Assembly: GCF_008923205.2 (NCBI RefSeq)
Contig: NZ_WBMS02000001.1
Location: 377,610-430,646 of the forward strand
Origin: Actinomadura physcomitrii
GTDB lineage: Bacteria; Actinomycetota; Actinomycetes; Streptosporangiales; Streptosporangiaceae
Reading direction: 5' to 3'
Length of the DNA: 53,037 bases
The notes below the pieces were generated by a model. The model was given only the letters and a program-made list of their open reading frames with translations. It was not told the DNA's origin and did not search any database. The position numbers and the translations under genes are program-made. This document shows, piece by piece, positions 33,483-41,994 of the stretch; within the stretch, counting starts at the first letter, position 1; every line of letters starts with the position of its first letter.

Positions 33483-34508
33483 ATGCGCGCCTACGGCATC
33501 ACCTACGACACCGGCTTCGCCTCCGCCGGAACCACCACCCACGAGCCCTTCGACCCGGACCTCGTCCGCCGCGAGATGCGGGTCATCCGGGACGAACTGC
33601 ACTGCGACGCCGTCCGCGTCACCGGAGGCGTCCAGGACCGTCTGGAGACCGCCGCCCGCCACGCCGCCGACGCCGGCCTTGAGGTCTGGTACTCGCCGTT
33701 CACCAACGGCCTCACCCAGGACGAGCTGATGGCGTTCCTCCTCGACGGCGCTGGACGCGCCGAACGCATCCGCCGGTCCGGCGCGTCCGTCGTCTACCTC
33801 ACCGGCTCAGAGATCGCCCTGTTCACCGACGGTTTCCTGCCGGGCGGCGACCTCGCGTCCCGGGTCGCCCTGATGACCGAGGCTCCCGCTCGCTTCCGGG
33901 CGGCGCTCCCCGACCTGCACGCCCGCGTCAACGACTTCCTCGGCCGCGCCGTCGCCGCCGTCCGGGAACGCTTCTCCGGCCCGGTCGGCTACGCGTCCCT
34001 GCCCTTCGAAGGCGTCGACTGGACCCCGTTCGACATCATCGCCACCGACGCCGGATACCGCGACGCCGCCACCGCCCCCACCTTCGGCGCCTGCCTCGCC
34101 GGCCAGACCTCGCAGGGCAAGCCGTTCGCCGTCACCGAGTTCGGCTGCACCACCCACCGCGGCTCCGCCGACCTCGGCGGCCACGGCGAATCCGTCCTCG
34201 AATACGACGACCGCGCCCGGCCCGTCCGCATGACGCGTCCCCTCGTCCGCGACGAGCAGGAGCAGGCCGACTACATCCGCGACCTCCTCGACGTCTACGA
34301 CCGGGCCGGCGTCGACGCCGCCTTCGTCAACACCTTCGCCCGCCGCGACCTGCCCACCTCGTCCGACCCCGAAAGCGACTTCGACAAGGCGAGCTACGGC
34401 ATCGTCAAGATCCTCGAACCCGGCGCCGCCCGCCCCCGCCCCGACGTCCCCTGGACCCCCAAAACCGCCTTCCACACCCTCGCCACCCACCCCCGCACCC
34501 CCCGTTGA
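33483..34508 (+). CDS. TIM-barrel protein, glycoside-hydrolase-like
   Basis: The product has 341 residues. Alternating strands and helices (RAYGITYDTGF, CDAVRVTGGVQDRLE, LEVWYSPFTN, VVYLTGSEIALF, VGYASLPFEGVDW, FDIIATDAGYRD, FAVTEFGCTTHRG, VDAAFVNTFA) fit a TIM barrel. Glu in TGSEI and TEFGC are placed like the acid/base and nucleophile of clan-A glycosidases. The substrate is unknown, and similar proteins are sometimes labelled abortive-infection proteins without evidence. It is probably under the divergent TetR. Its stop codon is the first triplet of a G/C-rich repeat element. Confidence 0.7.
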   Translation: MRAYGITYDTGFASAGTTTHEPFDPDLVRREMRVIRDELHCDAVRVTGGVQDRLETAARHAADAGLEVWYSPFTNGLTQDELMAFLLDGAGRAERIRRSGASVVYLTGSEIALFTDGFLPGGDLASRVALMTEAPARFRAALPDLHARVNDFLGRAVAAVRERFSGPVGYASLPFEGVDWTPFDIIATDAGYRDAATAPTFGACLAGQTSQGKPFAVTEFGCTTHRGSADLGGHGESVLEYDDRARPVRMTRPLVRDEQEQADYIRDLLDVYDRAGVDAAFVNTFARRDLPTSSDPESDFDKASYGIVKILEPGAARPRPDVPWTPKTAFHTLATHPRTPR

Positions 34509-34633
34509 CCTGTGGCGGGGGGGGGGGGTTGGGCGCCCCCAAAACACCCCACCCCCCCACTGCGCCGCCCCCCTTTGACCTGGGGGGTGTCGTGGTTATG
34601 GACGGCCGCATAACCACGACACGCCACAAGTCA
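34506..34633. repeat. G/C-tract element bounded by TGACYTGTGGCG inverted ends
   Basis: The left end TGACCTGTGGCG (34506-34517) and right end CGCCACAAGTCA (34622-34633) are inverted copies, 11 of 12 matching. Inside are a G run, GGGCGCCCCC, C runs and a second TGACCTG at 34576. The right end plus C tract recurs at 1-87. The element overlaps the stop codon of the upstream gene. Confidence 0.65.
34587..34622 (+). terminator. 14-bp perfect hairpin inside the G/C element
   Basis: GTGTCGTGGTTATG at 34587-34600 pairs with CATAACCACGACAC at 34609-34622 around an 8-base loop. It lies between convergent genes ending at 34508 and 34641 and can terminate both. Confidence 0.7.
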
Positions 34634-34640
34634 TCGATCG

Positions 34641-34760
34641 TTAGAACGGGGCGCGGTGCCTGCCGACGTACCTCGGACGGCGGCCCACGGTGAGTGCGGT
34701 CGCCCAGCTCGCCGACGCGGCGGCGGCCAGTGCGATGGCCGCCGTCACGAGCACGGTCAC
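34641..34760 (-). CDS. 39-residue membrane microprotein
   Basis: The GTG at 34760 overlaps the stop of the preceding 94-residue gene (GTGA). The peptide is one hydrophobic segment (VTVLVTAAIALAAAASASWA) followed by a basic tail (GRRPRYVGRHRAPF), which orients the tail to the cytoplasm. No family recognised. Translational coupling and a coherent membrane topology support it. Confidence 0.45.
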   Translation of the reverse strand: MTVLVTAAIALAAAASASWATALTVGRRPRYVGRHRAPF

Positions 34761-35041
34761 CGTCCCGGCGTCCCGTCGAGCAGGCCCTTGAGCGCGAGGA
34801 CGGCGTCGGTCGTGCGGTCGGCCTCGGTCAGCGGTCGGCGCCAGCTCGTCCAGAACCACGGGCGGCCCGCGTCTTCGGCGCGCGGTTCGACGGTGACGAC
34901 GGTGCACGGGTGGACGGTGCAGCAGCCGTCCGCGTACGGGTTCTCGACATGAAGGCCGTCCGGCGTGAACCACGCGCTCAGACCGTGCGCACGCAGAACC
35001 GTCCCGAGCGCCTCAAGCCGCGCCCTAGCATCGGGTGTCAT
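34757..35041 (-). CDS. small hypothetical protein
   Basis: The product has 94 residues: LEALGTVLRAHGLSAWFTPD, then GLHVENPYADGCCTVHPC with three Cys, VVTVEPRAEDAGRPWFWTSW and an end helix. It resembles small actinomycete proteins found near mobile or XRE/GntR modules, but no function is known. The ATG at 35041 is divergent from the GntR repressor gene. Confidence 0.65.
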   Translation of the reverse strand: MTPDARARLEALGTVLRAHGLSAWFTPDGLHVENPYADGCCTVHPCTVVTVEPRAEDAGRPWFWTSWRRPLTEADRTTDAVLALKGLLDGTPGR

Positions 35042-35074
35042 GGGTCGTTCGCCTCCTGGGGCGTCCGGTCCTAG

Positions 35075-35107
35075 CCCCGTTCGGACGGTTGCAGCGTCCG
35101 AACGGGG
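35075..35107. promoter_or_regulatory. 13-bp perfect inverted repeat in a divergent region
   Basis: CCCCGTTCGGACG (35075-35087) and CGTCCGAACGGGG (35095-35107) are exact inverted copies around 7 bases. It sits between two divergent starts, so it may be an operator or an insulating hairpin. Confidence 0.5.
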
Positions 35108-35140
35108 CGTTCTCGTTTACGGCCCTCAGCGTTCCATAGT

Positions 35141-35204
35141 GTTCTACTACGTGCTAGTCCGATCGGGCCGTATTGGCCGTTCTAGCTTGTGCGATGCCGT
35201 TCTA
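35141..35204 (+). promoter_or_regulatory. three GTTCTA direct repeats upstream of gntR-type gene
   Basis: GTTCTA occurs at 35141, 35179 and 35199, spaced 38 and 20 bases, in the 75 bases before the GntR start. Repeated half-sites suggest autoregulation. Confidence 0.35.
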
Positions 35205-35214
35205 CCGTGGATGC

Positions 35215-35469
35215 GTGAGCATCGACATGGATGGTCCCGACCCGCTATACGTCCAGATCGCCGACATTCTGGAAGCGCGTATCGCGGCGGGCGCCATCGG
35301 GCGGCGCTTGCCGAGCGTCCGCACGATCGCTCAGGACTTCGGAGTGGCTCATGCGACGGCGGCGCACGCCGTCCAGGAACTCACGCGGCGCGGCGTGGTG
35401 AAGACGACGCCCGGCCGGGGAACCTTCGTCCAGCGCACCGACGGCGACGGCGGGCGATCGGCCGGGTAG
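35215..35469 (+). CDS. small GntR-family repressor
   Basis: The product has 84 residues and is only a winged helix: DPLYVQIADILEARIAAGAI, LPSVRTIAQDFGVAHATAAH, AVQELTRRGVVKTTPGRGTFV. It has no effector domain, as in the short GntR repressors carried by actinomycete plasmids and integrative elements (KorSA-like). Start GTG 35215 or ATG 35227. Confidence 0.8.
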   Translation: MSIDMDGPDPLYVQIADILEARIAAGAIGRRLPSVRTIAQDFGVAHATAAHAVQELTRRGVVKTTPGRGTFVQRTDGDGGRSAG

Positions 35470-35786
35470 GGCCCTGCGGCGCAGGGCGGCATGGAAGCGC
35501 AATCGGCGCAGCACCGCCCTGGCGCCCCGCAGGACGTCACCCTCGACGAGGGTGGTTCTCGGGTATCCCATCCTGTTCGATCCCTTCGCTCGGGCTCAGG
35601 CCCCGGGCCGGTGGTGCCGGCACCGTCCGGGGGCCGCTTCCGTTCTCGTGCCAACGATCACTGTCCGTGAAAGTCTGTGCACAGCATGCTGCAATCTGGG
35701 ACGATAATGCAAGGCATGTGGATGCATTCCATGCACGAAACCGGCGGGAGCGGGTTGCCGTCCGCATCGCCAAAGGAGGACCGACA

Positions 35787-36632
35787 GTGCCGACACCGAC
35801 CGTGCGCCACCGGCGCCTAGCCTCAGAACTGCGCCGCCTTCGCCGCGCGGCCGCCCTCACTCAGGAGGACGTGGTCGAGAAGACGGGGATCAACACCGCC
35901 ACCCTGTTCCGGATCGAGACGGCCCGCGTCCGGCCGCAGCCACGAACGCTCGCCACGCTCCTGGACGTGTACGGCGTTGCGGATCCCAAGCGCTCGGAGC
36001 TGATGATCCTGCTCAAGGAGGCGGCTCAACGGGGTTGGCTGCATACCTTCGCGTCCGAACTTCCGGAGCGCTACGCCGCGTACATCGAGTTCGAGACCGA
36101 GGCCGACGAGGTCCTGAACTATGAGTGCCTGTTCATCCCCGGCCTCCTCCAGACCGAGGACTACGCGCGCGCCGCGATCCGTGGGGCCCTACCCGAGTCC
36201 ACGCGGGACGAGGTCGAGAGCCGGGTGGAGGCGCGCATGCAGAGGCAGGTCGTGCTCACCAAGGAGCACCCGCTCAAGCTCTGGGCCATCGTGGACGAGG
36301 CGGCCATCCGCCGCGCGGTCGGTGGCGGCGACGTGATGCGCGAGCAGCTCGAACACCTGCTGCGCATCACCGAACTTCCGACCGTCCAACTCCAGGTGAT
36401 CCCTTTCGGAGCGGGTGCCCATCCGGGTATGCCGGGCTCTTTCGTGGTCATGAAGTTCGTCGAGGAACTGGGGCCTGAGCTGGTGTATATCGACAGCCAG
36501 GCAGGAGACCTCTTTCTGGAAGAGGAAAGCGATATCGCCCGGTATAACCTGGTATTCACCCACCTCCGCGCCGGAGCGCTCAGTCCCGATGCGTCCGCTT
36601 CGCTGATCGCTGCGGTGGCCGGAGGCCAGTAG
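35787..36632 (+). CDS. XRE regulator with DUF5753 (Scr1-type)
   Basis: The product has 281 residues. The N-terminal helix-turn-helix is LRRLRRAAALTQEDVVEKTG, NTATLFRIETARVRPQ. The DUF5753 domain follows with FIPGLLQTEDYARA, KLWAIVDEAAIRR, LPTVQLQVIPFGAGAHPGM and FVVMKFVEE. The GTG at 35787 has AAAGGAGG 7 bases upstream. A DUF397 gene follows by 17 bases. Such pairs (Scr1/Scr2 in Streptomyces) act as regulators of antibiotic production and have been described as toxin-antitoxin-like. Confidence 0.92.
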   Translation: MPTPTVRHRRLASELRRLRRAAALTQEDVVEKTGINTATLFRIETARVRPQPRTLATLLDVYGVADPKRSELMILLKEAAQRGWLHTFASELPERYAAYIEFETEADEVLNYECLFIPGLLQTEDYARAAIRGALPESTRDEVESRVEARMQRQVVLTKEHPLKLWAIVDEAAIRRAVGGGDVMREQLEHLLRITELPTVQLQVIPFGAGAHPGMPGSFVVMKFVEELGPELVYIDSQAGDLFLEEESDIARYNLVFTHLRAGALSPDASASLIAAVAGGQ

Positions 36633-36649
36633 CCAGGCGGAGGAGCATC

Positions 36650-36859
36650 ATGAGCACCCCCCGAGACTCGTCGGTCGGTCGGTGGCGCAAGAGCAGCCGG
36701 AGCAGTGGCAACGGGCAGTGCGTCGAGGTTGCTGCGCTGGACGGCGGTGTCGGCGTGCGCGACAGCAAGCTTCCGGCCGGCTCCCGGCTGACCGTCGGGG
36801 CGCGGGAGTGGGGTCTGTTCCTTCAGGACGTCAAGGCGGGCCGGCACGACGCGGGCTGA
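36650..36859 (+). CDS. DUF397 protein
   Basis: The product has 69 residues. The family signature is complete: RWRKSSRSSGNGQCVEVAAL, then GVGVRDSKLPAGSRL and a C-terminal amphipathic helix. The gene is in operon with the upstream XRE regulator (17-base gap) and is its predicted partner. Confidence 0.9.
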   Translation: MSTPRDSSVGRWRKSSRSSGNGQCVEVAALDGGVGVRDSKLPAGSRLTVGAREWGLFLQDVKAGRHDAG

Positions 36860-36874
36860 AGTCGGCTGGGCGCG

Positions 36875-36909
36875 GCGAGGGCGCGCGCTGGGTGGGCGCG
36901 CGCCCTCGC
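36875..36909. terminator. bidirectional terminator
   Basis: GCGAGGGCGCGCG at 36875-36887 pairs perfectly with CGCGCGCCCTCGC at 36897-36909. It lies between the convergent DUF397 and infA-type genes. Confidence 0.8.
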
Positions 36910-36922
36910 GACGGGCGTGCGG

Positions 36923-37147
36923 CTAGTTTCGGTAGCGGAAGACGATGCGGCCGCGGGTCAGGTCGTACGGGGTGAGCTCCACCAGGACCCGGTCCTCCAG
37001 GACGATCTTGATGAAGTTCTTGCGCATCTTGCCGCTGAGGTGCGCGAGGACCTGGTGGCCGTTCTCGAGCTCCACGGTGAACGTGGCGCTGCGCAGGCAC
37101 TCGACGACCCGGCCTTCGAGTTCGATGCCGCTCTTGCTCTTCGTCAT
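36923..37147 (-). CDS. infA: translation initiation factor IF-1 (alternative copy)
   Basis: The product has 74 residues and is an S1-like OB fold: [54 protein letters not shown]. It binds the ribosomal A site during initiation. Its ATG overlaps the stop of the upstream GNAT gene (ATGA). The location outside a ribosomal-protein operon and the coupling to an acetyltransferase suggest this is a second IF-1 rather than the housekeeping one, which I cannot confirm from this window. Confidence 0.9.
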   Translation of the reverse strand: MTKSKSGIELEGRVVECLRSATFTVELENGHQVLAHLSGKMRKNFIKIVLEDRVLVELTPYDLTRGRIVFRYRN

Positions 37148-37914
37148 CGGACCAGCTCCAGGTTGCCGCCGGCCGGGCGGGCGCCGATGCGCTCGAACAG
37201 CGCCGCGGCGGCGTGGTTGGAGTCGTGGACTTCGGCCCAGGCCGTGTCGTGCCCGGAGCGGTGGAGCGTTTTCAGGGTGTGGGCGAGCAGGGCGCGGGCG
37301 ATGCCGCGGCGTTGCTCGCCGGCCCGGACCGCGATCAGGCCGATGCGCGGACGGTGCGCCGCCGCGACCCGGAGCAGGCCCAGGTAGCGGTCCGGCGCCG
37401 CGGCCACCGTGCAGTGGGAGAAGCCGCCGGGATGGTGGATCACCTCGGCGGGCATCGACTGCCAGCCGGCGGTCGCCTCGACCTCGTCGCGGATGGCGCG
37501 GTCCACCGCCCGCAGCAGGTCTTTGTCCGCGTGGTCGGCGGGGACGATCGTCACGCCGGGAGGCGGCGCGACGTCCCGCAGGCCGGTGATCTGCGGGTCC
37601 GTGGGGACGGTGTACTCCCGCTCGCGGCGCCGGATCGTGAAACCGGCCCTCAGCCAGCAGGCCGTCAGGTCGGTGTCGGCCTCGTCGACGACCGTGTACA
37701 GCGGCGCCGGCAGGTCCGCGAGCATCGCCTCGGCGAGCCGGTCGAAGGTCGCGTCGTGCCAGGCGTCGATGCTGACGAACAGCCGTCCGTCGGGCCGGTG
37801 CTCGGCGTAGCCGCGGCCGACCACCAGGTCGTCGTCGAGTGCGTGCCAGTGCCTGTCCGCGACGCGGGTGACCGCGAGGCCGTCCAGGCCCGGCGGGGCA
37901 GGTTGCGTGTTCAA
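37144..37914 (-). CDS. GNAT family N-acetyltransferase
   Basis: The product has 256 residues. The N-terminal half ([39 protein letters not shown]) looks like a degenerate GNAT domain, and the C-terminal half holds the active fold with [21 protein letters not shown] and the [18 protein letters not shown] end. The start is TTG 37914 with GGAGG 4 bases upstream. It is translationally coupled to the IF-1 gene, so modification of a translation component is a possibility, but this is speculation. Confidence 0.8.
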   Translation of the reverse strand: MNTQPAPPGLDGLAVTRVADRHWHALDDDLVVGRGYAEHRPDGRLFVSIDAWHDATFDRLAEAMLADLPAPLYTVVDEADTDLTACWLRAGFTIRRREREYTVPTDPQITGLRDVAPPPGVTIVPADHADKDLLRAVDRAIRDEVEATAGWQSMPAEVIHHPGGFSHCTVAAAPDRYLGLLRVAAAHRPRIGLIAVRAGEQRRGIARALLAHTLKTLHRSGHDTAWAEVHDSNHAAAALFERIGARPAGGNLELVR

Positions 37915-37973
37915 GTCTCCTCCAGGAGCGCCTTGATGTCAGGTGCTCCCGGCGAGACCGATCGTCAGCCGCC

Positions 37974-38051
37974 GGATCGTGAGGAGCTAGGGGAGCACCC
38001 ATGGGTGACTTCGTTCACGGGGCTCACCTCCTTGTGGCGACTTCACGATCC
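37974..38051. promoter_or_regulatory. inverted repeats upstream of the GNAT/infA pair
   Basis: GGATCGTGA at 37974-37982 and TCACGATCC at 38043-38051 are inverted copies, and between them CACCCATGGGTG at 37996-38007 is a perfect palindrome. The stretch 37915-38114 has no gene. It may be the promoter region of the GNAT-infA pair. Confidence 0.35.
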
Positions 38052-38114
38052 GCGATGACGGTAGCCGCGGGGGGTTGTTTCGTTCAAACCTTTTTCCGCG
38101 GGACGCTCGGTGCG

Positions 38115-39461
38115 TCAGGGCTGGGACGGGAGGGCCGGGCAGGCCGAGGCGGTCGGCTTGCCGTTGAGGCGGTCGGTGAGCCAGGTGACGGCGTCGCCCT
38201 GGTCGAGCAGGAGCGGTGCGAAGTGGTTCAGGAGCGTCTTGTCGCCGAGGTTCGGCAGGTCGACGGGGACGTACCCGACGTTGCCGCCGCGACGGCACCA
38301 GTCGACGGCGAGCTGCCGTGCCTGGGTATGCGGGACGATGTCGTCCTTCACGCCGGTCGTCAGCCGGACGGGTCCGGCGGGCTTGAGCCGGCCGAGGCGC
38401 TGCTTGTCCAGGACGGCCTGGGCCTGCGGGATGGTGGGGAGGATGTCGCCGATCGGCTTGCCGCTGACGCTCCACTTGCTGCTGGAGGTGAAGCCGTACT
38501 TGAAGAGCACGTCGCCCACGCACATGGTCGAGATGTCCTTGAGCGCGGCCTTGCCCGCCGCGTTGATGTTGGCGTCGACGATGCGGCGCAGGGCCGGGTC
38601 GGACTGGGCGAAGCCGTTGATCGACCAGCCGAGGGCGCCGACGAGGGCGCTGCCGTCGATGCCCTTCATGACGGCGGTCAGGTCGGCGGGCGGCGCGCCG
38701 GCGTAGGTGCCGGCGAGGTGGACGTCGGGCGCGTAGGCCGGCTGGAGTTCGGCGGCCGAGGCGCTGGCGCCGCCGCCCTGGCTGTAGCCGTAGAGGCCGA
38801 CCTTCGACGTCCGGGTGATGGACGCTCCCGGTACGGCGTGCGCGGCGCGGGCGGCGTCGAGGAGGGCGTGCCCCTCGTCGAGGCGGTTCACGTAGGTGTG
38901 GAGCCGGTCGGTGGCTCCGAGGCCGACGTAGTCGGTGACGACCACGGCGGTGCCGGTGGCCAGCAGCCGGTAGATCGCCAGGTCCTCGTAGGCGACGGAC
39001 ATGGTGTCGCCGGTCAGCGTCAGCGGGTGCTGCAGAGCGAAGGACGGGGCGCACTGGTCGCCCTGTCCCATCGTCCCGGAGGCCAGCGCGACGAGCGGTC
39101 GGGGCCCGGTGCCCTGCCATGCGGCGGACGGCTCGATGTAGGCGCCGGTGACCGCGACGGGCTTGCCGTTGGAGTCGGTGGACTTGTACATCAGCCGCGT
39201 CGCCTTGCCGGGCAGCGGACGGCCGTCCAGGCCGGGCAGGCTCAGCCCGAGCGGCAGCGGCTCGGTGCGGACGAGGGCGCCGTTGGCGGCGGGCAGCGTG
39301 GCGGGCGGGTTGTAGAAGACCGGGATCGTGACGCCCCGGGACACGACGGGCGCCGGGCCCGAGGGGGCCGCCAGGCCGGGTGCGGCCTGGACGGTCGCCG
39401 CCAGGACGGCGGCCGACGACACGGCCAGCGTCCGGCGCGCCAGGGGTCCGGTTCTCCGCAT
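38115..39461 (-). CDS. secretory lipase (LIP family)
   Basis: The product has 448 residues. A signal peptide (RRTLAVSSAAVLAATVQAAPGLAA) precedes an alpha/beta-hydrolase of the secretory lipase type. The nucleophile elbow is GYSQGGG in SKVGLYGYSQGGGAS. The region with a likely acid, VKDDIVPHTQA, and later His (LLNHFAPLLL) completes a triad. Cys residues in DQCAPS, STMCVG, DWCRRG and SACPAL suggest disulfides. It would hydrolyse extracellular lipid or ester substrates. GGAG precedes the ATG. Confidence 0.88.
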   Translation of the reverse strand: MRRTGPLARRTLAVSSAAVLAATVQAAPGLAAPSGPAPVVSRGVTIPVFYNPPATLPAANGALVRTEPLPLGLSLPGLDGRPLPGKATRLMYKSTDSNGKPVAVTGAYIEPSAAWQGTGPRPLVALASGTMGQGDQCAPSFALQHPLTLTGDTMSVAYEDLAIYRLLATGTAVVVTDYVGLGATDRLHTYVNRLDEGHALLDAARAAHAVPGASITRTSKVGLYGYSQGGGASASAAELQPAYAPDVHLAGTYAGAPPADLTAVMKGIDGSALVGALGWSINGFAQSDPALRRIVDANINAAGKAALKDISTMCVGDVLFKYGFTSSSKWSVSGKPIGDILPTIPQAQAVLDKQRLGRLKPAGPVRLTTGVKDDIVPHTQARQLAVDWCRRGGNVGYVPVDLPNLGDKTLLNHFAPLLLDQGDAVTWLTDRLNGKPTASACPALPSQP

Positions 39462-39576
39462 GCTCGCTCCAGGGGACGGCGATAAGGACTCGCTTACTCT
39501 GCCATCTGTTGACAGCGCGTCCTATAAGCGGGGTGCACAATCGGAGCGCTCCATTTCATCCCTGGGTGACATGCCG

Positions 39577-39605
39577 AAGGCGCGCGCCTGGCGGGCGCGC
39601 GCCTT
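39577..39605 (-). terminator. terminator of the 2-oxoacid dehydrogenase operon
   Basis: AAGGCGCGCGCC at 39577-39588 pairs perfectly with GGCGCGCGCCTT at 39594-39605 around TGGCG, 14 bases past the E2 stop codon. Confidence 0.8.
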
Positions 39606-39619
39606 CAGGGGACGGTCCG

Positions 39620-41008
39620 TCAGGACCAGGCGAGCATGCGGAGCGGGTCCTCGAGCATGTCGCCGACGTCGCGCAGGACGCGGGAGCCGAGCTCGCCGTC
39701 GACGATGCGGTGGTCGAACGACAGCGCGAGCGTGGTGACCTTGCGGATCGCCAGCTCCCCCTCGTGCACCCACGGCATGTCGCGGATCTGGCCGAAGGCC
39801 AGGATCGCGGCCTCGCCGGGGGTGAGGATCGGGGTCCCGGTGTCCACGCCGAACACGCCGACGTTGGTGATGGTGATGGTGCCGTCGGACAGGTCCGCGG
39901 GGGACGCCTTGCCCGCGCGGGCCTTCTCCGTCAGCTCGGTCAGCGCGCGCGCCAGGGCGGGCAGGGACATGTCCTGCGCGTCCTTGATCTTCGGGACGAT
40001 CAGGCCCCGCTCGGTGGCGGCGGCGATGCCGAGGTTGACGTAGCGCTTGACGACGATCTCCGCGCCGGACGGGCCGTCCGCCCAGGTGGAGTTCACCATC
40101 GGGTGGCGCGCCACCGCGGTGAGCAGCGCGCGCGCGACGAGCAGGAGCGGCGAGACCTTGACCCCGGCGAAGTCGGGCAGGTCGCGGAGCCGGGCCACCG
40201 CCTCCATCGTGCGGGTCACGTCGACCTGGAGGAACTCGGTGACGTGCGGCGCGGTGAACGCCGACCCCGACATCGCGGTGGCGGTGGCCTTCCGGACGCC
40301 CTTGACCGCGATCCGCTCCTCGCGTTCCGCGGCGGCGACGGGCGGCGCCTGCGCAGCCGGGCCGGCCTGGGCGGCGAGGACGTCGTCGCGGGTGATCGAG
40401 CCGTTCGGGCCCGAGCCGGTGATCGCCGTCAGGTCGACGCCGAGGTCCTTGGCCATCTTCCGGACGGGCGGCTTGGCCAGCGGCAATCCGTTTTCCACAG
40501 GATGTGGACGAACGGGCGGCGCGGGTGCCTGAGGCGGCGCGGGGGCAGGTGCGGGCACCGCTGCCGCGCCGTTCGACGCCTTGCGCGGACGGCGCCTGGT
40601 CGTCCCCTCCCTGACTCCGTAGCCGACCAGCACGGGGGTGCGTTTCGGCTGGTCAGGGCTTGTCATGCCGGGCTCGTTGGCGGACGGGGCGCCCTCCTCG
40701 CGCATCGCCGCGGACTGCGCCGGCGGCTCGGACACCGGGGTCGCGACGCCGCCCTCGGCCTCGGTGTTCACCGCGATGATCGGCACCCCGACGTCCACGG
40801 TCTGGCCCTCGGTGACCAGCAGCTCGGCGACCACGCCCTCGAACGGGCACGGCAGCTCCACGATCGCCTTGGCCGTCTCGATCTCCACGATGGTCTGGTT
40901 GACCTCGACGGTGTCGCCGGGCTGGACGTGCCACTTGACGATCTCCGCCTCGGTCAGCCCTTCGCCGACGTCCGGCAGCTTGAACAGTTTCGGGCTCACC
41001 GGCGTCAC
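39620..41008 (-). CDS. 2-oxoacid dehydrogenase E2 (dihydrolipoyl acyltransferase)
   Basis: The product has about 462 residues. One lipoyl domain carries the lipoylated Lys in [12 protein letters not shown], then a Pro/Ala-rich linker, a peripheral-subunit-binding domain ([23 protein letters not shown]) and the acyltransferase core ending in the catalytic [18 protein letters not shown]. The GTG at 41008 overlaps the E1beta stop (GTGA). With E1alpha/beta subunits in the same operon it is most like branched-chain 2-oxoacid or pyruvate dehydrogenase E2. No E3 gene is nearby. Confidence 0.93.
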   Translation of the reverse strand: MTPVSPKLFKLPDVGEGLTEAEIVKWHVQPGDTVEVNQTIVEIETAKAIVELPCPFEGVVAELLVTEGQTVDVGVPIIAVNTEAEGGVATPVSEPPAQSAAMREEGAPSANEPGMTSPDQPKRTPVLVGYGVREGTTRRRPRKASNGAAAVPAPAPAPPQAPAPPVRPHPVENGLPLAKPPVRKMAKDLGVDLTAITGSGPNGSITRDDVLAAQAGPAAQAPPVAAAEREERIAVKGVRKATATAMSGSAFTAPHVTEFLQVDVTRTMEAVARLRDLPDFAGVKVSPLLLVARALLTAVARHPMVNSTWADGPSGAEIVVKRYVNLGIAAATERGLIVPKIKDAQDMSLPALARALTELTEKARAGKASPADLSDGTITITNVGVFGVDTGTPILTPGEAAILAFGQIRDMPWVHEGELAIRKVTTLALSFDHRIVDGELGSRVLRDVGDMLEDPLRMLAWS

Positions 41009-41994
41009 CACGCGAAGGTCCGGTCGACCGCGTCGAGGATGCGGTCGAGGTCGGGCAGGTAGTGGTCCTCGAGGCGGGACGGCGGGTACGGGGTGGAGGC
41101 CCCGCCGACCCGCAGCACCGGCGACTCCAGCCGGTAGAAGCACTTCTCGGTGATCCGCGCGGCCAGCTCGGCGCCGAACCCGCTGTACACCGGGGCCTCG
41201 TGGACGACGACGCAGCGTCCGGTGCGGTTCACCGAGGCGGTGACCGCGTCGATGTCGAGGGGGTTGAGCGAGCGCAGGTCGATGACCTCCAGCGAGCGTC
41301 CCTCCTCGGCGGCGGCGGACGCGGCCTCCAGGCACGTCTTCACCGACGGCCCGTAGGCCAGCACCGTGACGTGCTCGCCGGGCCGGACGGTCTTCGCGCC
41401 GTGCAGCGGCGCCCAGCCGGCGGGGGCGGCGTCGACGTCGACCTCGGCCTTGTCCCAGTACCGGCGCTTCGGCTCGAAGAAGATCACCGGGTCCGGGGAG
41501 GCGATCGCCTGCTGGATCATCGTGAACGCGTCGGCCGGGTTGGAGCAGGCGACGACGCGCAGCCCGGCGGTGTGAGTGAAGTACGCCTCCGGCGACTCCG
41601 AGTGGTGCTCGACGGCGCCGATGCCGCCGCCGCACGGGATGCGGACCACGACCGGCAGCGACAGCTTGCCGAGCGAGCGCATGCCCATCTTGGCGAGCTG
41701 GGTGATGATCTGGTCGGCGGCGGGGAACACGAACCCGTCGAACTGGATCTCGCAGACCGGCCGGTATCCGCGCAGCGCGAGCCCGATCGCGGTGCCGACG
41801 ATGCCGGACTCGGCCAGCGGGGTGTCGATGACACGCTCCTCGCCGAAGTCCTTCTGCAGCCCGTCGGTGATCCGGAACACTCCGCCGAGCTTGCCGACGT
41901 CCTCGCCCATGACCAGGACCTTCGGGTCGTTCTCCATGGCCTTGCGCAGGCCGGTGTTGAGCGCTTTGCCCAGCGTCAGGGTCGCAGCGGTCAC
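41005..41994 (-). CDS. 2-oxoacid dehydrogenase E1 component, beta subunit
   Basis: The product has 329 residues. Family blocks are [72 protein letters not shown] and the C-terminal transketolase domain ([19 protein letters not shown]). It pairs with E1alpha to bind thiamine diphosphate. Starts with GTG overlapping the E1alpha stop by four bases. Confidence 0.94.
   Translation of the reverse strand: MTAATLTLGKALNTGLRKAMENDPKVLVMGEDVGKLGGVFRITDGLQKDFGEERVIDTPLAESGIVGTAIGLALRGYRPVCEIQFDGFVFPAADQIITQLAKMGMRSLGKLSLPVVVRIPCGGGIGAVEHHSESPEAYFTHTAGLRVVACSNPADAFTMIQQAIASPDPVIFFEPKRRYWDKAEVDVDAAPAGWAPLHGAKTVRPGEHVTVLAYGPSVKTCLEAASAAAEEGRSLEVIDLRSLNPLDIDAVTASVNRTGRCVVVHEAPVYSGFGAELAARITEKCFYRLESPVLRVGGASTPYPPSRLEDHYLPDLDRILDAVDRTFAW

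Noticed and set aside
35245..35571. 108-codon minus-strand frame beginning MGYPRTTLVEGD
   Set aside because: It runs fully antisense through the GntR repressor gene. Only the first 35 codons are free of overlap, and no family is recognised.
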